Positions 34,016 through 46,590 of a DNA stretch of 64,000 nucleotides are shown piece after piece. Source of the stretch: Climacium dendroides. Lineage: Eukaryota; Streptophyta; Bryopsida; Hypnales; Climaciaceae. Under the pieces are notes generated by a model. The model was not told where the DNA came from. It saw only the letters and a list, made by a program, of their open reading frames with translations, and did not search any database. A program made the position numbers and the translations under genes. The first letter of the stretch is position 1, and every line of letters starts with the position of its first letter. The stretch is from contig OX467084.1 of NCBI GenBank assembly GCA_950106755.1, positions 33,359,213 through 33,423,212 on the forward strand, written 5' to 3'.

Positions 34016-36146
34016 CAGTTACATGTGTCCAAAAATGATATTTTTCAAAAATTTGGTATTTGTCTTAGAAATGGCAATTTGGGAGCATTTTTATGAGAAC
34101 ATAGTCAAAGAACTTTAGGGCTTAAAGTGCCTCTCATGCACTCAACAAACTAATGTTAGTACTTTTGAATTATCAATTAAACACATGTCTCTACATTTGC
34201 TTATAGTATTACTATACTAATTTGCTTAAAGCCACTTTATCTAAATAGTCCAATTGTAAACTCTCACTAGTTCACCATCAAACCACACAATTGCTTAAGC
34301 TTTCACAAACACAAGGCTATCGATACTAATGGTTGTTCATATTCTCCTTATCAATATAGTTTCAATCACACAAATGTTGATACAACTTCAAACTATTCAT
34401 TTAATATTTACTTATCCAATCTCTCGAAACACACTTACAATTCTCCAAACAATCCAATTACTTGGATTTCTATACACAACCACACACAATCTCAATGCTT
34501 ACCCAATACACATTCTCACATTTAATGTCCATCTCTAAGCCGTATATCAATTTTTAAATATAATGCTTAAAGCTCATCCATAGTAGACTCAATACACTCC
34601 AAGCATACATCACTCATAAGTTTGCTTAAAACACTTTCAACATGTATACGCTTAAAGCTCACACATTCAATCATTTACTATCACAAGTATTTGCTTAAAG
34701 CTACAATCCTCTCGCACAAACAACTACTTCAAGCCTCAATAAAATCACACATTGCTCCAACTCTTATACAAATTCACCATATGACATAATAAAAAATACG
34801 TACACACAAACAGCTACTTTAGGCATAACAATAAGTAATTCCTCTCACAAGGAATTCTTGACAATAACAATTGCCCAACTACTAGGATTTAAACCTTAAA
34901 TTAATTATACATTAAAAGATACCCAATCACTAAGACTTACACACAATTCAAAATATATACTTAAAACTTTATTACACAAAAAGAGTATTCACAAATATAT
35001 ACATAAGTGTTGTAGAAACTCACACACATACTAGAAGAGAAGAAAGGAGAGAGAATGAGAAGAGAATTGCTTTATCTCTAATAATTTTAGCAACTTTTCA
35101 AATCCACATTGGTTTAACCTTTAAGAATTCAACAATTGCACCCCCTTGGAATCCAATGGAATTCCTCAAATCAATTATCATTGAAGCTCTTATCACTATA
35201 TAATTCTAAAATTGAGTGCAAAACAAATTCTATTCAAATAAAGAAACATTTATTTATAGTTTCCACACTTACATGCATAGTCACCGTCTAGGTCCATGAA
35301 GCTTGAATAGTTGAGCCATGACCAATAGGCAATTTTTTTAGATGTGTAGCTACAAGATGGAGTAGATACAAAACATGTAAACTACAAATGTAATATAAAA
35401 TATCAATTGTATTGCAAGAGTAATATTAAATATCAATTGTAACTACATTGGCAACCAAAATATATGTATGAATTCATCTTTTGTTTTCAATCAATTTTAA
35501 TCTTAGAGAGATGGAGCATGATGCTATTAAAAAAAATTGGCTCCTAATTGAAAGATACCATCAATACAAAGAGGTCAAAAAAAAGTTGTAATATCAATAT
35601 TTCTTTTTATGAAAAATAATTACAAATGGCTTTACAAGATATGAATGTTACAAAATATATCAAAATCTATACATTCACCTTATAAAAGTTATTTTTTATA
35701 GTGGGTCTTGTCAACTTATACACCCTTCTTTAGTGCTTGATAATATTTTTTAAATGCTATTAATTATGTCCCTTATTATATCATTAATTGTTTTAAATTT
35801 ATATTACAATGTGTTTGCAATATACTATTTTTACTCTATTCTAAATGTAGTGATTTAGTGAAGAAGAGCTAGTGTTAGTAAGGCTTTGTTAGTAACTCCA
35901 CACACACTACCCCACCCAAAATAATACTCTATATACATTAATGCCTATGGTAATATTTAGGATATAAAGGTGGATTTTTATATACCTATTTTTACACTAT
36001 GTAGATGGACTTTATTGTAAGTTATGGTTGGACATATTTATTATTTTTCCATTATTATATTGATATTTGAACCCTAAAAAAAACTAGAATAGTATGAATG
36101 TTAAAGGAAATGAAAATAATTGTGATGAATATTGTTGTGCAACTAG
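34016..36146. other. AT-rich DNA with a recurring TTTGCTTAAAGC motif, no gene seen
   Basis: Between about 34195 and 34700 the motif GCTTAAAGC or a one-base variant recurs at least six times with irregular 30-60 base gaps in strongly C/A-biased sequence (few G on the plus strand). This could be a decayed satellite. The rest has no coding capacity. Confidence 0.45.
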
Positions 36147-36149
36147 AAT

Positions 36150-36329
36150 CACTAGAAGAAAACAATGTTTTAGGTGATGGATTTTAGGTGACATTCAATT
36201 TAACAACCCGTATTTTTATGTAAACAATAATGTCTAACATAACATCAAAATGAATAAAGTAAAAAAGATAGGTTGTTACATTAAATGTCACCTAAAATTT
36301 GTCACCTAATACTTGGGTTTCTTCTACTA
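36150..36329. mobile_element. CACTA-like MITE, 180 bp
   Basis: Left end CACTAGAAGAAAAC; right end reverse-complements to TAGTAGAAGAAACCC. Plant CACTA (En/Spm) elements typically start CACTACAAGAAA. Subterminal arms pair further (TTTTAGGTGACATTCAAT with ATTAAATGTCACCTAAAAT). The trinucleotide AAT on both sides (36147-36149 and 36330-36332) fits the 3 bp target duplication of CACTA elements. The last bases of the right end have drifted from TAGTG. Confidence 0.78.
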
Positions 36330-36332
36330 AAT

Positions 36333-37179
36333 GCTTATGGTGTTGATTAATAATGAAGTCCAAAACAAGATATATTTTGAAATCCTATAATTTTAGACTT
36401 TGAAGATCATAGACATTACAATTGAATTGAAGTTTGAAAGTTTGAAAATTATATAATTAAGAATACTATAAAGGTTAAATTTTTCAATACTCTCTTAATT
36501 AATATATTTAAAATATACAACTACAAAAAAATCATCGATTGATCCAAAAACAACCAAAAAAATAGCCTCTTGAGACCATCTCATTGAAACTTTCAAAACT
36601 TTCAAATTGGTAAAATTAATCACCTAGCTATGCATCTAACAAAACTAGCAGAAAAGTCTTGAAGCATGTCAAATTTGGATGAAGTTTACAAAGTTTAGAC
36701 AATATTATTGATGAAAATTTATAATTGATCCTTCCTAACTTTTATATATGGTATCAAAATGCCACATTCTTTGGTGTGTTGGAAATCCTTTCACTTGCCA
36801 ATAAGAAAATCAATGAAAATTGAAATATTCAAATAATAGTAACTAGGCACAATAGCAAAAGGAAAAAGTGGCAGTTTGAAAGGGATAATTGTTGTATTGG
36901 CTAAATATTCTATAACTAAATTTAAGGGGGGGAGAGTTTGATGATTTGGTGGCCATTTGCTCCAAAGTAATGGATCTTGCACCACATCCTTGGAACACAA
37001 ACAGTATTGAAAGGGCGGAAAATTGCCAAAAAATTTCAAATCAATCCCTAAAGACTTTAGACTATATTTTCACCAAAACCGCTACTACAAGTACCAAATT
37101 TTAGAAGAAAAAAACCAATTTTGGACACATATAATTGTAGGATCTTGTACTATACTAGTCTGAAAAGAAGTGAAAAAAA
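36333..37179. other. AT-rich DNA between inverted arms, no gene seen
   Basis: No coding region. Around 36790-37040 the text (CTTTCACTTGCCAATAAGAAAATC, AATAGTAACTAGGCACAATAGC) matches the 3' half of the TA-flanked element at 50087-50361 and the tail of the array at 39190-39350. Confidence 0.5.
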
Positions 37180-37960
37180 ATTCAGAAATTTCCACCACAT
37201 AGATTGCAAGATGTTAGTATTTGAATTATCAAAAGTCCTTTTTTGGCCCTACAAAAACCCAGGTAGTTGTACTTCACAAGGTCTAATCATTATAAAAAAT
37301 GTTCAAAATGGTTGTAATTCTTTAGATTCATTCTTCAAGGCAAGTTGGCTACATGATTAAAAATTTTCAAACCATTTGGAATTGTACAACATATAGGGAA
37401 AAAATAGTAAGTAGAAAGAAATAGAGAATGATTTAAAATACTAAAATGTTAAATAATTTATATATGGAATTGAAAAATGCCAGTCCCAATGGATGCAATG
37501 TTGTAATAAACAATCTACACCTAATGCTTTTATTTATTTTTCCAAAAATATTGAAAATTCAGTTAAATAAAGGACTTCAAAGTTCATTTTGAGAGTGGAG
37601 ATTCCATAACTAACCACGAACTAAAACTCATAACTTTCATCTCATTAATCAAAATGGAATGATTCAAAAATGAAATTACTTTAAAATGTACATGGAAAGA
37701 TTTGAATTATTCCATTTATATTAATCTTTCCATGTATATTAATCAAAATGGAATTATTTTTAAAAAAATATGATTTTCAAAGAAGTATGCTTTATTTGTT
37801 GCCCAAGTTGATCACCAAAGAATGAAAACTACATAATAACTTTTAAACCATACCGTCAAAAGTTATGAAAATTATTGGGCCTTAAAGCTACTCTTTAGGC
37901 ACATGCTATGTGAAGATTTTAAAAAAAACAAAAACAAATATTTCATTCATAGTGAGCTAC
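37180..37960. repeat. Right arm of the large imperfect inverted repeat
   Basis: Reverse-complement partner of 33190-33890, with the same blocks in opposite order. The two arms are separated by about 3.3 kb containing other insertions. A decayed GGGGTTTAA at ~38009 may be the remnant of a TTAA-type end. Confidence 0.75.
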
Positions 37961-38129
37961 CCCAAATTGCTACATTGCCCCAAAATGCAATTTGGTACTT
38001 TCGGGGTTTAAAAAAAATCTTGGATGAAATCACCAAATTGTGGATGAATGTGCTAACGTGACATTGGATGAATGTTGAAATTTCGAGGCACCCACCGCTC
38101 TAACATTTCAATGATATCGCCACTTTGGC

Positions 38130-38195
38130 ACTTCGTTAAAAATGGAAAAAAAAGAAAAAGAAAAAGAAAAAGGAAAGAAAAAGAAAAAGAAAGGA
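38130..38195. repeat. A-rich / AAAAAG microsatellite
   Basis: Repeated GAAAAAGAAAAAG and close variants, about 60 bases. It creates a poly-Phe/Leu shadow frame on the minus strand. Confidence 0.85.
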
Positions 38196-38439
38196 CTTGA
38201 TTGCATACACCGACTGACTGACCGACCGACCTTGTTTCCCCATTTTGGACCTTAGTTCTTTGGAAGCTAGTGAATCACTGCTACGGACTTCACTTTCGTG
38301 TACTGATGTCAGGAAGCGCATCATCAGTGCAACGCTGTAAAGGGCTCTGCATAAATGAGTCGTGCCGGTACGTTTTCAGGTCTTTGTGCAGGGCCTTTTA
38401 CAGAGGTCGATTGGTGGATGATGGAGCTCTTATTAACTA

Positions 38440-39185
38440 AAGTGGGTACACCCAAAATGAATCACACATTGCCCGAAACTGCCATCATCACTTTGTGTAC
38501 ATCTTCAAAACCAATATGTATGTGTATTGTAGAAACGAATAGAGAACATCTACCAAAAAGTAAATTTGTATGTACAGGGATGGATGGATTGATGAAGTTG
38601 GCTAATAAGGTCAATGCACTCAAAATGAATCATACATTGCATGGAACTGCCATCATCACTCTGTGTACATCTTCGAAATTAATATGTATGTATATTGTAG
38701 AAATGAATAGAGAACATCTACCAAAAAGTAAATTTGTACTGAAGTAGGTACATCCAAAATAAATCACACATTACCTGGAACTACCATCATCACTTTGTGT
38801 ACATCTTCAAAACCAATATGTATGTATGTTGAAGAAATGAATAGAGAACATCTACCACAAAGTAAATTTGTACTAAAGTGGGTGTATCCAAAATGAATCA
38901 CACATTGCTTGAAACCGCCATCATCGCTCTATGTACATCTTCAAAATCAATATGACATGTATGTATGTTGAAGAAATGAATGTAGAACATCTATCCAAAA
39001 AAAAAATTGTACTAAAGTACGTATGTTGAAGAACATCTACCAAAAAAAATTTGTACTAAAGTGGGTATATCCAAAATGAATCACATTGCCTGAAACTGCC
39101 ATCATCATTCTATGTACATCTTTAAAATCAATATGTACATATGTTGAAGAAACAAATAGAGAACATCTACCAAAAAGAAATTTGT
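38440..39185. repeat. ~135 bp tandem array built from the 5' half of a TA-flanked MITE
   Basis: Units start at about 38440, 38608, 38743, 38877, 39016 (truncated) and 39060. Each opens with AAGTGGGTACACCCAAAATG or a close variant, then CACATTGCC-x-GAAACTGCCATCATCA, TGTGTACATCTTCAAAACCA, and ends GAGAACATCTACCAAAAAGT. After the last unit the 3' half of the same element (CCTTTCACTTACCGACAAGA ... GGCGGTTTAGG) occurs once, up to about 39350. Confidence 0.88.
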
Positions 39186-39359
39186 CCGGGCTTCATAGCT
39201 TTTGCTTACAAGATCCAAATCAGCTACATTTTTTTTAATTAGTGATTCGGAACCTCCTTTCACTTACCGACAAGAAAAATATGGAAATTAGAACAATCTA
39301 ATAATAGCTACTAGGCATAGTGGCAAAAATTGGCGGTTTAGGGGGGCCCATCTTTAGAT

Positions 39360-42300
39360 ATGTGATTGTAAGTGGTTGTAAATGTGATTATTATAAACAT
39401 TTGTTGTGTAAGTTGTAACAATATTGCTAAATGTATTTTAAAAATTTAAATTTTACTTCTTTTACTAAGGTTTAGAACGGCCTCTTTAATCCTAAAAGAA
39501 TGAGCCATGTGTTTTTGTATTTTGTGTGTGAATGGAGTTTTTTATATTTATTTTTTGGAGATGTAATCACATGTTTACTATAAGTGATAAAAAATTTCAA
39601 TGTTTTTGGGTGAAGTTTTGAAGTTATTGTGAATTTTGAATAAAAAGTGGAAAAAAATTTAGATCAAATACAAATTATGCTATAAAATCTAAAATGTTTT
39701 CTAAAGGTGTATATGTGAGTGGAACAATATGATGCAAATCAATTTATTAACTCATTCTAAAATAAGAAAATCAACATTGTATAGTTATGAGCCCAAATAT
39801 CAAATTGCAATAAAATATTGGTTCTTAGGAATTTTTCAAAATGTTAAATTGGAGTAGAAACTAGACCTCATAATCCTCATTTCATTAGACTAATTGAAAT
39901 CAAATTCAAAAAAATCATTTTTATAACTAAAATTTAGATGAAGTGAAAAGAGCAAAAGTAATCAAAATACAAAATATGGTAATATGTGGATTTGTCATTA
40001 TCTTATGTAAGAAAGTCAAGAAATATGATAAGGGAAACTCCAAAAGTACCCAAGTTGCCATTGATTGAGTTTCTTTTAGAAATCTATTAGCATCTTTGGA
40101 TCTCTATTGGACGAAATAAAGACCCTTCCAAATGCCATCAATTTCTTGAAAAATTGAAGTTGTTGATGTTTGTTAGATACAATCATGACTATCTAAATAT
40201 GCATTTAGAATACAAAATCTGGATACTAATACATCATTTTAATTACAAAATATGGATAAGATATGGTTACAACATTTGAAATACAAAACACATATAGAAT
40301 ACATACAAATTCACACAAATTCATATAGATATATCCCATATAAATTGTAAATTCCATAGGAATATAAATGTGAAGGTAGGGTGGATTTTTAAGTATAATT
40401 CATGAATTCATTTTACTAGAGGATGTATTCAAATTTTTGGATGTGAAAGATTAACAATCACCAAAAAAATTGCATGTATATTCCTTTTAGAATTTTTGTA
40501 AAAGCTTAACAACCAATGGTTGAATGACATGTGTACCCCACTCATATTTCCATATCTCGTTTTTTGATAAATGAGCAATCTGTGACTATATACCAAGAAG
40601 ATGATTGACTATTTAAGACTAACTAAGTGATTGAATATTACAACAATTGTATTTCAAGTAGACACGTGAACCTCTAAAACTCTTTACAAGCTAAAATGGG
40701 TTTTGAGAAATTTGGGCATCTACTTTGAAGTATTGAGCTTTTTTATTCTTAGATTTTCTCCAAAAATTATTTAAATAAAGAAAATTTGAGGGAATCAAAT
40801 TTCTATGAAGATCCAACAATTAGGAAAAATGTACATCATTTCTTTGTTTGGGGTCTTAACTTGGGCAATAGGAGTGGAGCATTATTTTGTTTTGAAATAT
40901 TTTGAACTCCTTCCTAAGTTCCTAAAGATGATAATATTTGGCTTGTAATTGAATTTTGAAGGAATTTTGAAATTTTCCTTTCAAAATTTATAACAAAGTG
41001 TTGGTGATGGCATTGGTGAATTTAACTGTATGGATGGAATCTAAAACTCAAAATCTACAACTTTATTTGTAAATGAATTCCAAAATATTCTTCAAAATAT
41101 TACTTTATAATGATTTTTTTCAAATCATGATTTTGGGAGAAGACCTTAGACATTTAGGGATTAAGAATTAGGAGTTGTCTAAATTTCCAAAATTGTAAAA
41201 GTGTATTATTAAATGCATCTTAGAACAATAATTTAATGATGATTCTCAAACAAATGTTGTAAAATATGATCTATAGATCATATCCATACAATTAGATCAA
41301 TTAGTAGACAAACTAATATTTTTGAATCAAATTTGAAGCCAAAATTTTGAAATTTTCTCCTAAAATCAATTGTAGAATGAATAATTGTGAATTACTCTTT
41401 TAGTCAAGTCATTTTTGAAGGGTTATATTTTGAACTAAAAAAGGTCTACAACATACAAATGTTTAAGAATCAACACAAGAATCTTCAAAAAAATGAATTG
41501 ATGAAAAAATGCATTTTTTGTGCTTGAAATGTCTTTGCTTTCATCTTTTGTTCAAAATTTGAATGTCAAGTCTTTAAGGGGTTAAAATGACCTCCAAATG
41601 AATGTCTTGCTATATTTTAGTACATACTTCATATTCTAAGAGTAAAATACAAGACCATTATATAGACCCTACTAAACCTTTATCCTTTAGCAATTTGAAT
41701 TCCAAAATCTAGACAATGAACATAGAAATTCCAAAATACCATCATTCATCTTATCCAATACATTAATTTTAAAAGAAAAAACTCTTTGAACGATGAATTT
41801 GATAACATTGACATTGAGATAAATAATATTTATATTTAAAAAATATAAGCAAAAATTATGCAAAAATTAAAGAAAGGATTTAGGATTCAAAGTCTCACTT
41901 GAATTTGAACCATTGAAGAAACTCAAGCACAATATTCTACCCTTCATTTCCTTTTAAACCCTAAATGTTCAAAGCCTTTTTCTTGAGCTTTTAGGAATTT
42001 GATCTAAATTGAACAGAAATTCAACATTTTTATAAATTCCATCATTTTTTAAATTATAATTGTACAAATTCAAACTAGATATGTGAGAAATCACATACAA
42101 AAAGAAAAAACAACAATATCACTTAGTTATGGATTGAAAGATTATAATGTTTGATCATGAGAGTATTAAAACTACAAAAGTGATTTAAAGTCTTTCAATC
42201 CTCATTTCACATGTCAAATTTGAAAAGTTGGTCACCAAAAAAATATGAAGATAAAGGGTTTAACATGCATAACCTCAATCAATTCATGTCTTTTCAAAAT

Positions 42301-43580
42301 CAATTATATAATTTTTTTATATGAATTTATAATGTGATTTTTTCTTCAAGATTTAGTGTATTTGAGGCTCATTTCTAAGAGCCCTCAACATTTTAGAAAG
42401 TCAAGATTGCAATGGACATCCTTGCACAAAATCTTGAATAGAAAAATTATAATCAATCATTTTCAAAATTAGATTTTTGATGCTAAAACTAGATTTTAAA
42501 AGGAATTTTTCAAAAATATAAACTATTCAAAATAAAAACCTTGCTAAAAACCTTGTTAGGTTTTCTTCAACAAAGTGTTGTTGACACTGAATTTCGGTGC
42601 CTTGGACATTAGGAATTAATTTATTGCTGGGAATGATTGGCCTTCTTGAACAGGAGTTTCACTTACATTTTGGTATCAATAATAAAATTTGGTATTAAAC
42701 TTTTAAAATTTAGACACATTTCAAAACATTGAACAATGTTCGGAAAGATTTAGAAGCTGTTCCAGTAATTTGCCTCCTCTTTGTAGGAGTCAAGGGGATC
42801 TAAGGACACCAATTGCATCCTTTCCTTATCCAAATTTTCCACTTCATTTTTTCTAGTATCAAATTCTCACCGGCCACTTTCCTTGAACTTTAAATTTGCA
42901 AACTAAAGCCACAATATTTCAAAGACATGTTGGCATTAAAACTAAAATTTGTCTCACAATTTGTGATTACATTGGACATATACAACACAGACGATGGTGC
43001 TAGGGCTGGACACCTCAACCAACCTTAAAGCAATACCCTCCTTACACCTCAACCAACCCTAAAGCAATACCCACCTTTGTATCCACCCAGTCCAAGCACC
43101 TCAAGACCTTTAATATCCAACCCCAAAGCAACAATTCCCATCTCTAGCAACCCAAGTATTAGGCTGGGATTCGAAATGGCAAGCAACTAATATTTGACAA
43201 TTTCATGAAAATGCTTATATTTCCACACCTAGTCAAAGATATGGTGGCTAGTCCTATCAATTTTTTGTTTGGTTTGGAATCTTCCCTTTTCACACTCTAA
43301 CCAACATAGGATGCCATGAAGTGAGCCATGTAGGATGGATGCCAGGTAATTGTAAAAAGAAATATATATTTTAAACAGTGTTAATTCTATATTCTTCACC
43401 TTTCCTAGCTAATTTAGGGCCTCTAATTGCAAGTATGAACTCAAAATTTGCAAATTTTAACATATATGAAAAATAAATAAAAATTCTTATATTTTTCTCT
43501 GAGATAAAGTTCCTTCGTTTTCACCCTTACATGGCCTACTTTGTGGGACAAGTTTAGCATCATGCTTAACCCACCAATTA
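39360..43580. other. AT-rich DNA, no gene seen
   Basis: More than 4 kb without a credible open frame or a clear element boundary. A GGGGTTAA end at about 41577 resembles the TTAA-flanked termini but has no recognised partner. Between 43010 and 43140 there is a short direct duplication around CACCTCAACCAACCTTAAAG and its copy. Confidence 0.5.
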
Positions 43581-43586
43581 AACTTA

Positions 43587-43902
43587 ACGTATCAACATCC
43601 ATAATTGTCATTACACCCATAACCATCACCTCTAAAATCTTGGAAAATTTTGGAAATTGAATAGATGATTTCAAGGATATACTACATTTGAATATCAAAC
43701 CCCTAGTGTTGGTATTGGGTGCATGTATAGTCATCTCTTTAAAAATTCATAACTTATTTTCACATCGTTCAAATAATACATTTGAAAGTGCACAAGAATT
43801 ATTATTTTTCTTTTACTAATAGGGTCCAATCATTTGTTGGATGTCTATTAGTAGACATCATGTCCCAAACCCTTAAATTAACGGTTATGGATGTTGCTAC
43901 CT
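43587..43902. mobile_element. TA-flanked MITE, second copy of the 314 bp subfamily
   Basis: Ends ACGTATCAACATCCATAA and (reverse complement) AGGTAGCAACATCCATAAC, flanked by TA at 43585-43586 and 43903-43904. Internal sequence is collinear with 14729-15042, including CTCTAAAATCTTGGAAAAT and GGATGTCTATTAGTAGACAT. Confidence 0.75.
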
Positions 43903-44019
43903 TAATTCATATTTTCCTTAAGTCACTAGTTACCAATGAACTCGTCTACTCGACAATTCTCTAACAATGCTGGTTATATGAATTGGGAGCCTGGGCCAAT
44001 GATTAAAGTAGGTACTTAA

Positions 44020-44981
44020 CCCCAAAATGACAAAAGAGGTCAGAAAGTGTCCTCACACAATTTGAAGTTCAATTCAAAGTGTTGTAACTTTTGCATCCAA
44101 GGTCCAAATTCAATCAAACTTTTTGGAAAAGTTGTGTTCTCCCCTCTAGTTTGTGTGAAAAATATTTCAAATTAATCCAAGATGTACTGAATTTTGGGGG
44201 GCCAATTGAAGTTCACAGCTTCAATTTGAGTTCACCAAACTGCATTTAGGGCTGCAACTTCGGGGGCTTAGATCTCTTTTGTAAAACATTCATTTTCAAT
44301 AAAAATTTGTTGGATTTAGTTCCCCTTGAAGTCTAGTTGTTGTGATAAAATTTTCATGTCAATCCAAGTTGTTGTGAATGTTTGGGATCAATTCGAAGTT
44401 CAACATCCTGGCATTTGGGGAGTAGAGTAAACTTCAGCGGCCTTCTTCATACAAAGTCCATTTTCAATAAAAAAATTTGGAAAAGTTGCGCATACTAGTC
44501 AAGTTTGTGAGGCAAAAATCTCATGTCAATCTAAGAAGTAATGAGTAAGTGAGAAGCATTCTAGTAGGAGGTTAAGCCTTAGATGTGTTTTTTGCAATTT
44601 TTCTTGCTATTTTTTGACATTTCAAAGCTGTTTTTTAGACACAATGAGTCGATTGAATGAAAAAAAAAATTTGCCAATGTGTTTGTATACTAGTTTTGAA
44701 TCATTTTGTAGTGTAAAGTTTTTCATTCGAGTAGGTTTAGAAAACAAATTTCACCTCCAAATGTGTTTTTGGGAAAATTTCAGCATCTATTTTTGACACT
44801 AAAACATTATTATCTTACAATCTGTATGGCCAAATGACTTCGAATTTTGTACATATCATCTAAAACATATACACTACAAGATTGTACGGTTGAGATTTGT
44901 ATAACTTGAAGATATCTAGACCTACAGAGCTTCAAAAGCAATGATGTTTTTGAACCCTGGATATCGAATGTCACTTTGGGG
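44020..44981. mobile_element. TTAA-flanked non-autonomous element (piggyBac-like), 962 bp
   Basis: TTAA at 44016-44019 and 44982-44985. Ends CCCCAAAATGACA and (reverse complement) CCCCAAAGTGACATTCG are terminal inverted repeats of ~13 bp starting with CCC, as in piggyBac superfamily transposons. The interior shows three diverged ~190-base internal repeats (TTTTCAATAAAAATTTG, GGAAAAGTTG, CATGTCAATC). No transposase is encoded. Confidence 0.78.
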
Positions 44982-45179
44982 TTAAATCGACCAAATTCTA
45001 AATGCGTCCTCTATCTAGGAGAGAGTGACATGCTCCTTGAAATATCTATCACTGTCATTGATGAGGTAAGGTAGGCTTAAATGGACGATTTATGGACCTC
45101 CTACCTCAGTTCGGTTGCAGCGGATCGTCATACAGTGTAAGTATACAGTGCATGCATCATCATCAAAGCCCAGCAAGAC

Positions 45180-45330
45180 TTGGAATGGGACACCCACTTT
45201 CCGGATCAAGGTTTCCCACTTTTTTAAGTTTTTAATTTTAAGTTTTTAAGTTTTTTACTTTTTTACTTTTTTTACTTTTAAGGTTTCCACTTTTTTTTAT
45301 TTTTTTTATTTTAAGGTTTCCACTTTCTTC
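45180..45330. repeat. TTTAAGTTTTTAAGTTTTTA low-complexity tract
   Basis: T-rich run of TTTTTAAGTTTTTAAGTTTTT and TTTTACTTTT-type units over about 120 bases (45210-45320). No function assigned. Confidence 0.7.
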
Positions 45331-45645
45331 ATCACACCGGACTCTCCATAACTGAAAAGTGGACATGCAAGTTGAAGGCATGCATCAAAGGGAAGGAATG
45401 TTTTGGGGAGAATGGATTTTTTGGGAATTTGGAGTGTACCTTAGCGCCCACACTTGAAATTGTGGATCACATGGGTGCCCACTGTACAATTACTGTACAA
45501 TTTGCCCTTACACATTTGCATGAGGCCAATGCTTTTTTTTTAGGTTTCAGGACAATACAACCGTGTTTGCTCGGTTTTGGAGAAGCACATGTGACCTCAA
45601 ATTTTGACATGATTTTTCGAAACTTTTATTGAAGATAACAAGATA

Positions 45646-46029
45646 AGGTAGAAGTACCTATTTTGGATAACTTAAGTATTTCATTGTGTATGATTTGGGA
45701 AAGTCATGGAGGAACTGATCTGGGGTGTGCAAAAATAAGGTTGCCAAAGAATGCCAGAGAAAAAGGAAATTTTTCCTCCTAGAATGAATATTTTATTGAA
45801 TATAAATAAAAGAGAATTTTTCATCTGGACTCATTATGGTTTTATAAACTTACCTATTTTGGTTACCTTCGGCACTTTTCCCTAAGCCAAGAAAGAATAG
45901 AGATCCCAATGGGTGAGAAGATACAAATAGAGAATCTTTCTCAATAACTAGTGCATTCAACTACTGTCTACAATAGGTTAGCCTATGCAACCATCATGGG
46001 GGGCCTGTCTGAAATAGGTTCTTCTACCT
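45646..46029. mobile_element. TA-flanked MITE, AGGTAGAAGTACCTATTTT type
   Basis: Ends AGGTAGAAGTACCTATTTTG and (reverse complement) AGGTAGAAGAACCTATTTC with TA at 45644-45645 and 46030-46031. Internal text (GGCACTTTTCCCTAAGCCAAG) is shared with 50719-51201 and, inverted, with 51338-51709. Confidence 0.8.
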
Positions 46030-46590
46030 TACATTAACTTTAGGGGGGGATAATTTTTTTTATTGGTATCCGGAAGCCATTATAGAAACAAGAAAAAGAA
46101 TTGAAATAATTTCTTTTCAAACATTATATTTTTGACTGCATGGAAGCTTTTATTCATTTTATTTGGACTAAAGGTGCAAAAGTTATAGAGCTCCTTGTTT
46201 TTCAAGCAATTAAAACATCCTCTTCAAAAAAATAAATTATAGGATTCAATTTTGCACTCAATTTTCACATTTTTTCAAAAAATAAGTTGCATGAGGTACA
46301 ATGCACTTTCTAAAACAATCTTACTATTGGAAATAGTATGTTTCAATTCCATCTTAGAACTATTAATGATTTAGTTTCTCTTTCTATCTTGTACCTACTT
46401 CTACTAGACAATTTTTTATAGTGTGAAAATCAAATCTTATTTTTAAAAAGTTCCTAGATTCTCAACTCAATTATCCATCATAATGTTTTTTTACCTCAAA
46501 ATTTTGAAGTGCAATATTAAAAGTTAAGAAGATTCAAAGTCTTATATTCAAATCACACAAGGTGCAAAAAACTTGTTTTCTTCACTTTAA

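Noticed and set aside
38355..38747. 130-codon plus-strand open frame
   Set aside because: It reads through the tandem MITE units; repeated peptide text simply mirrors the DNA repeat.
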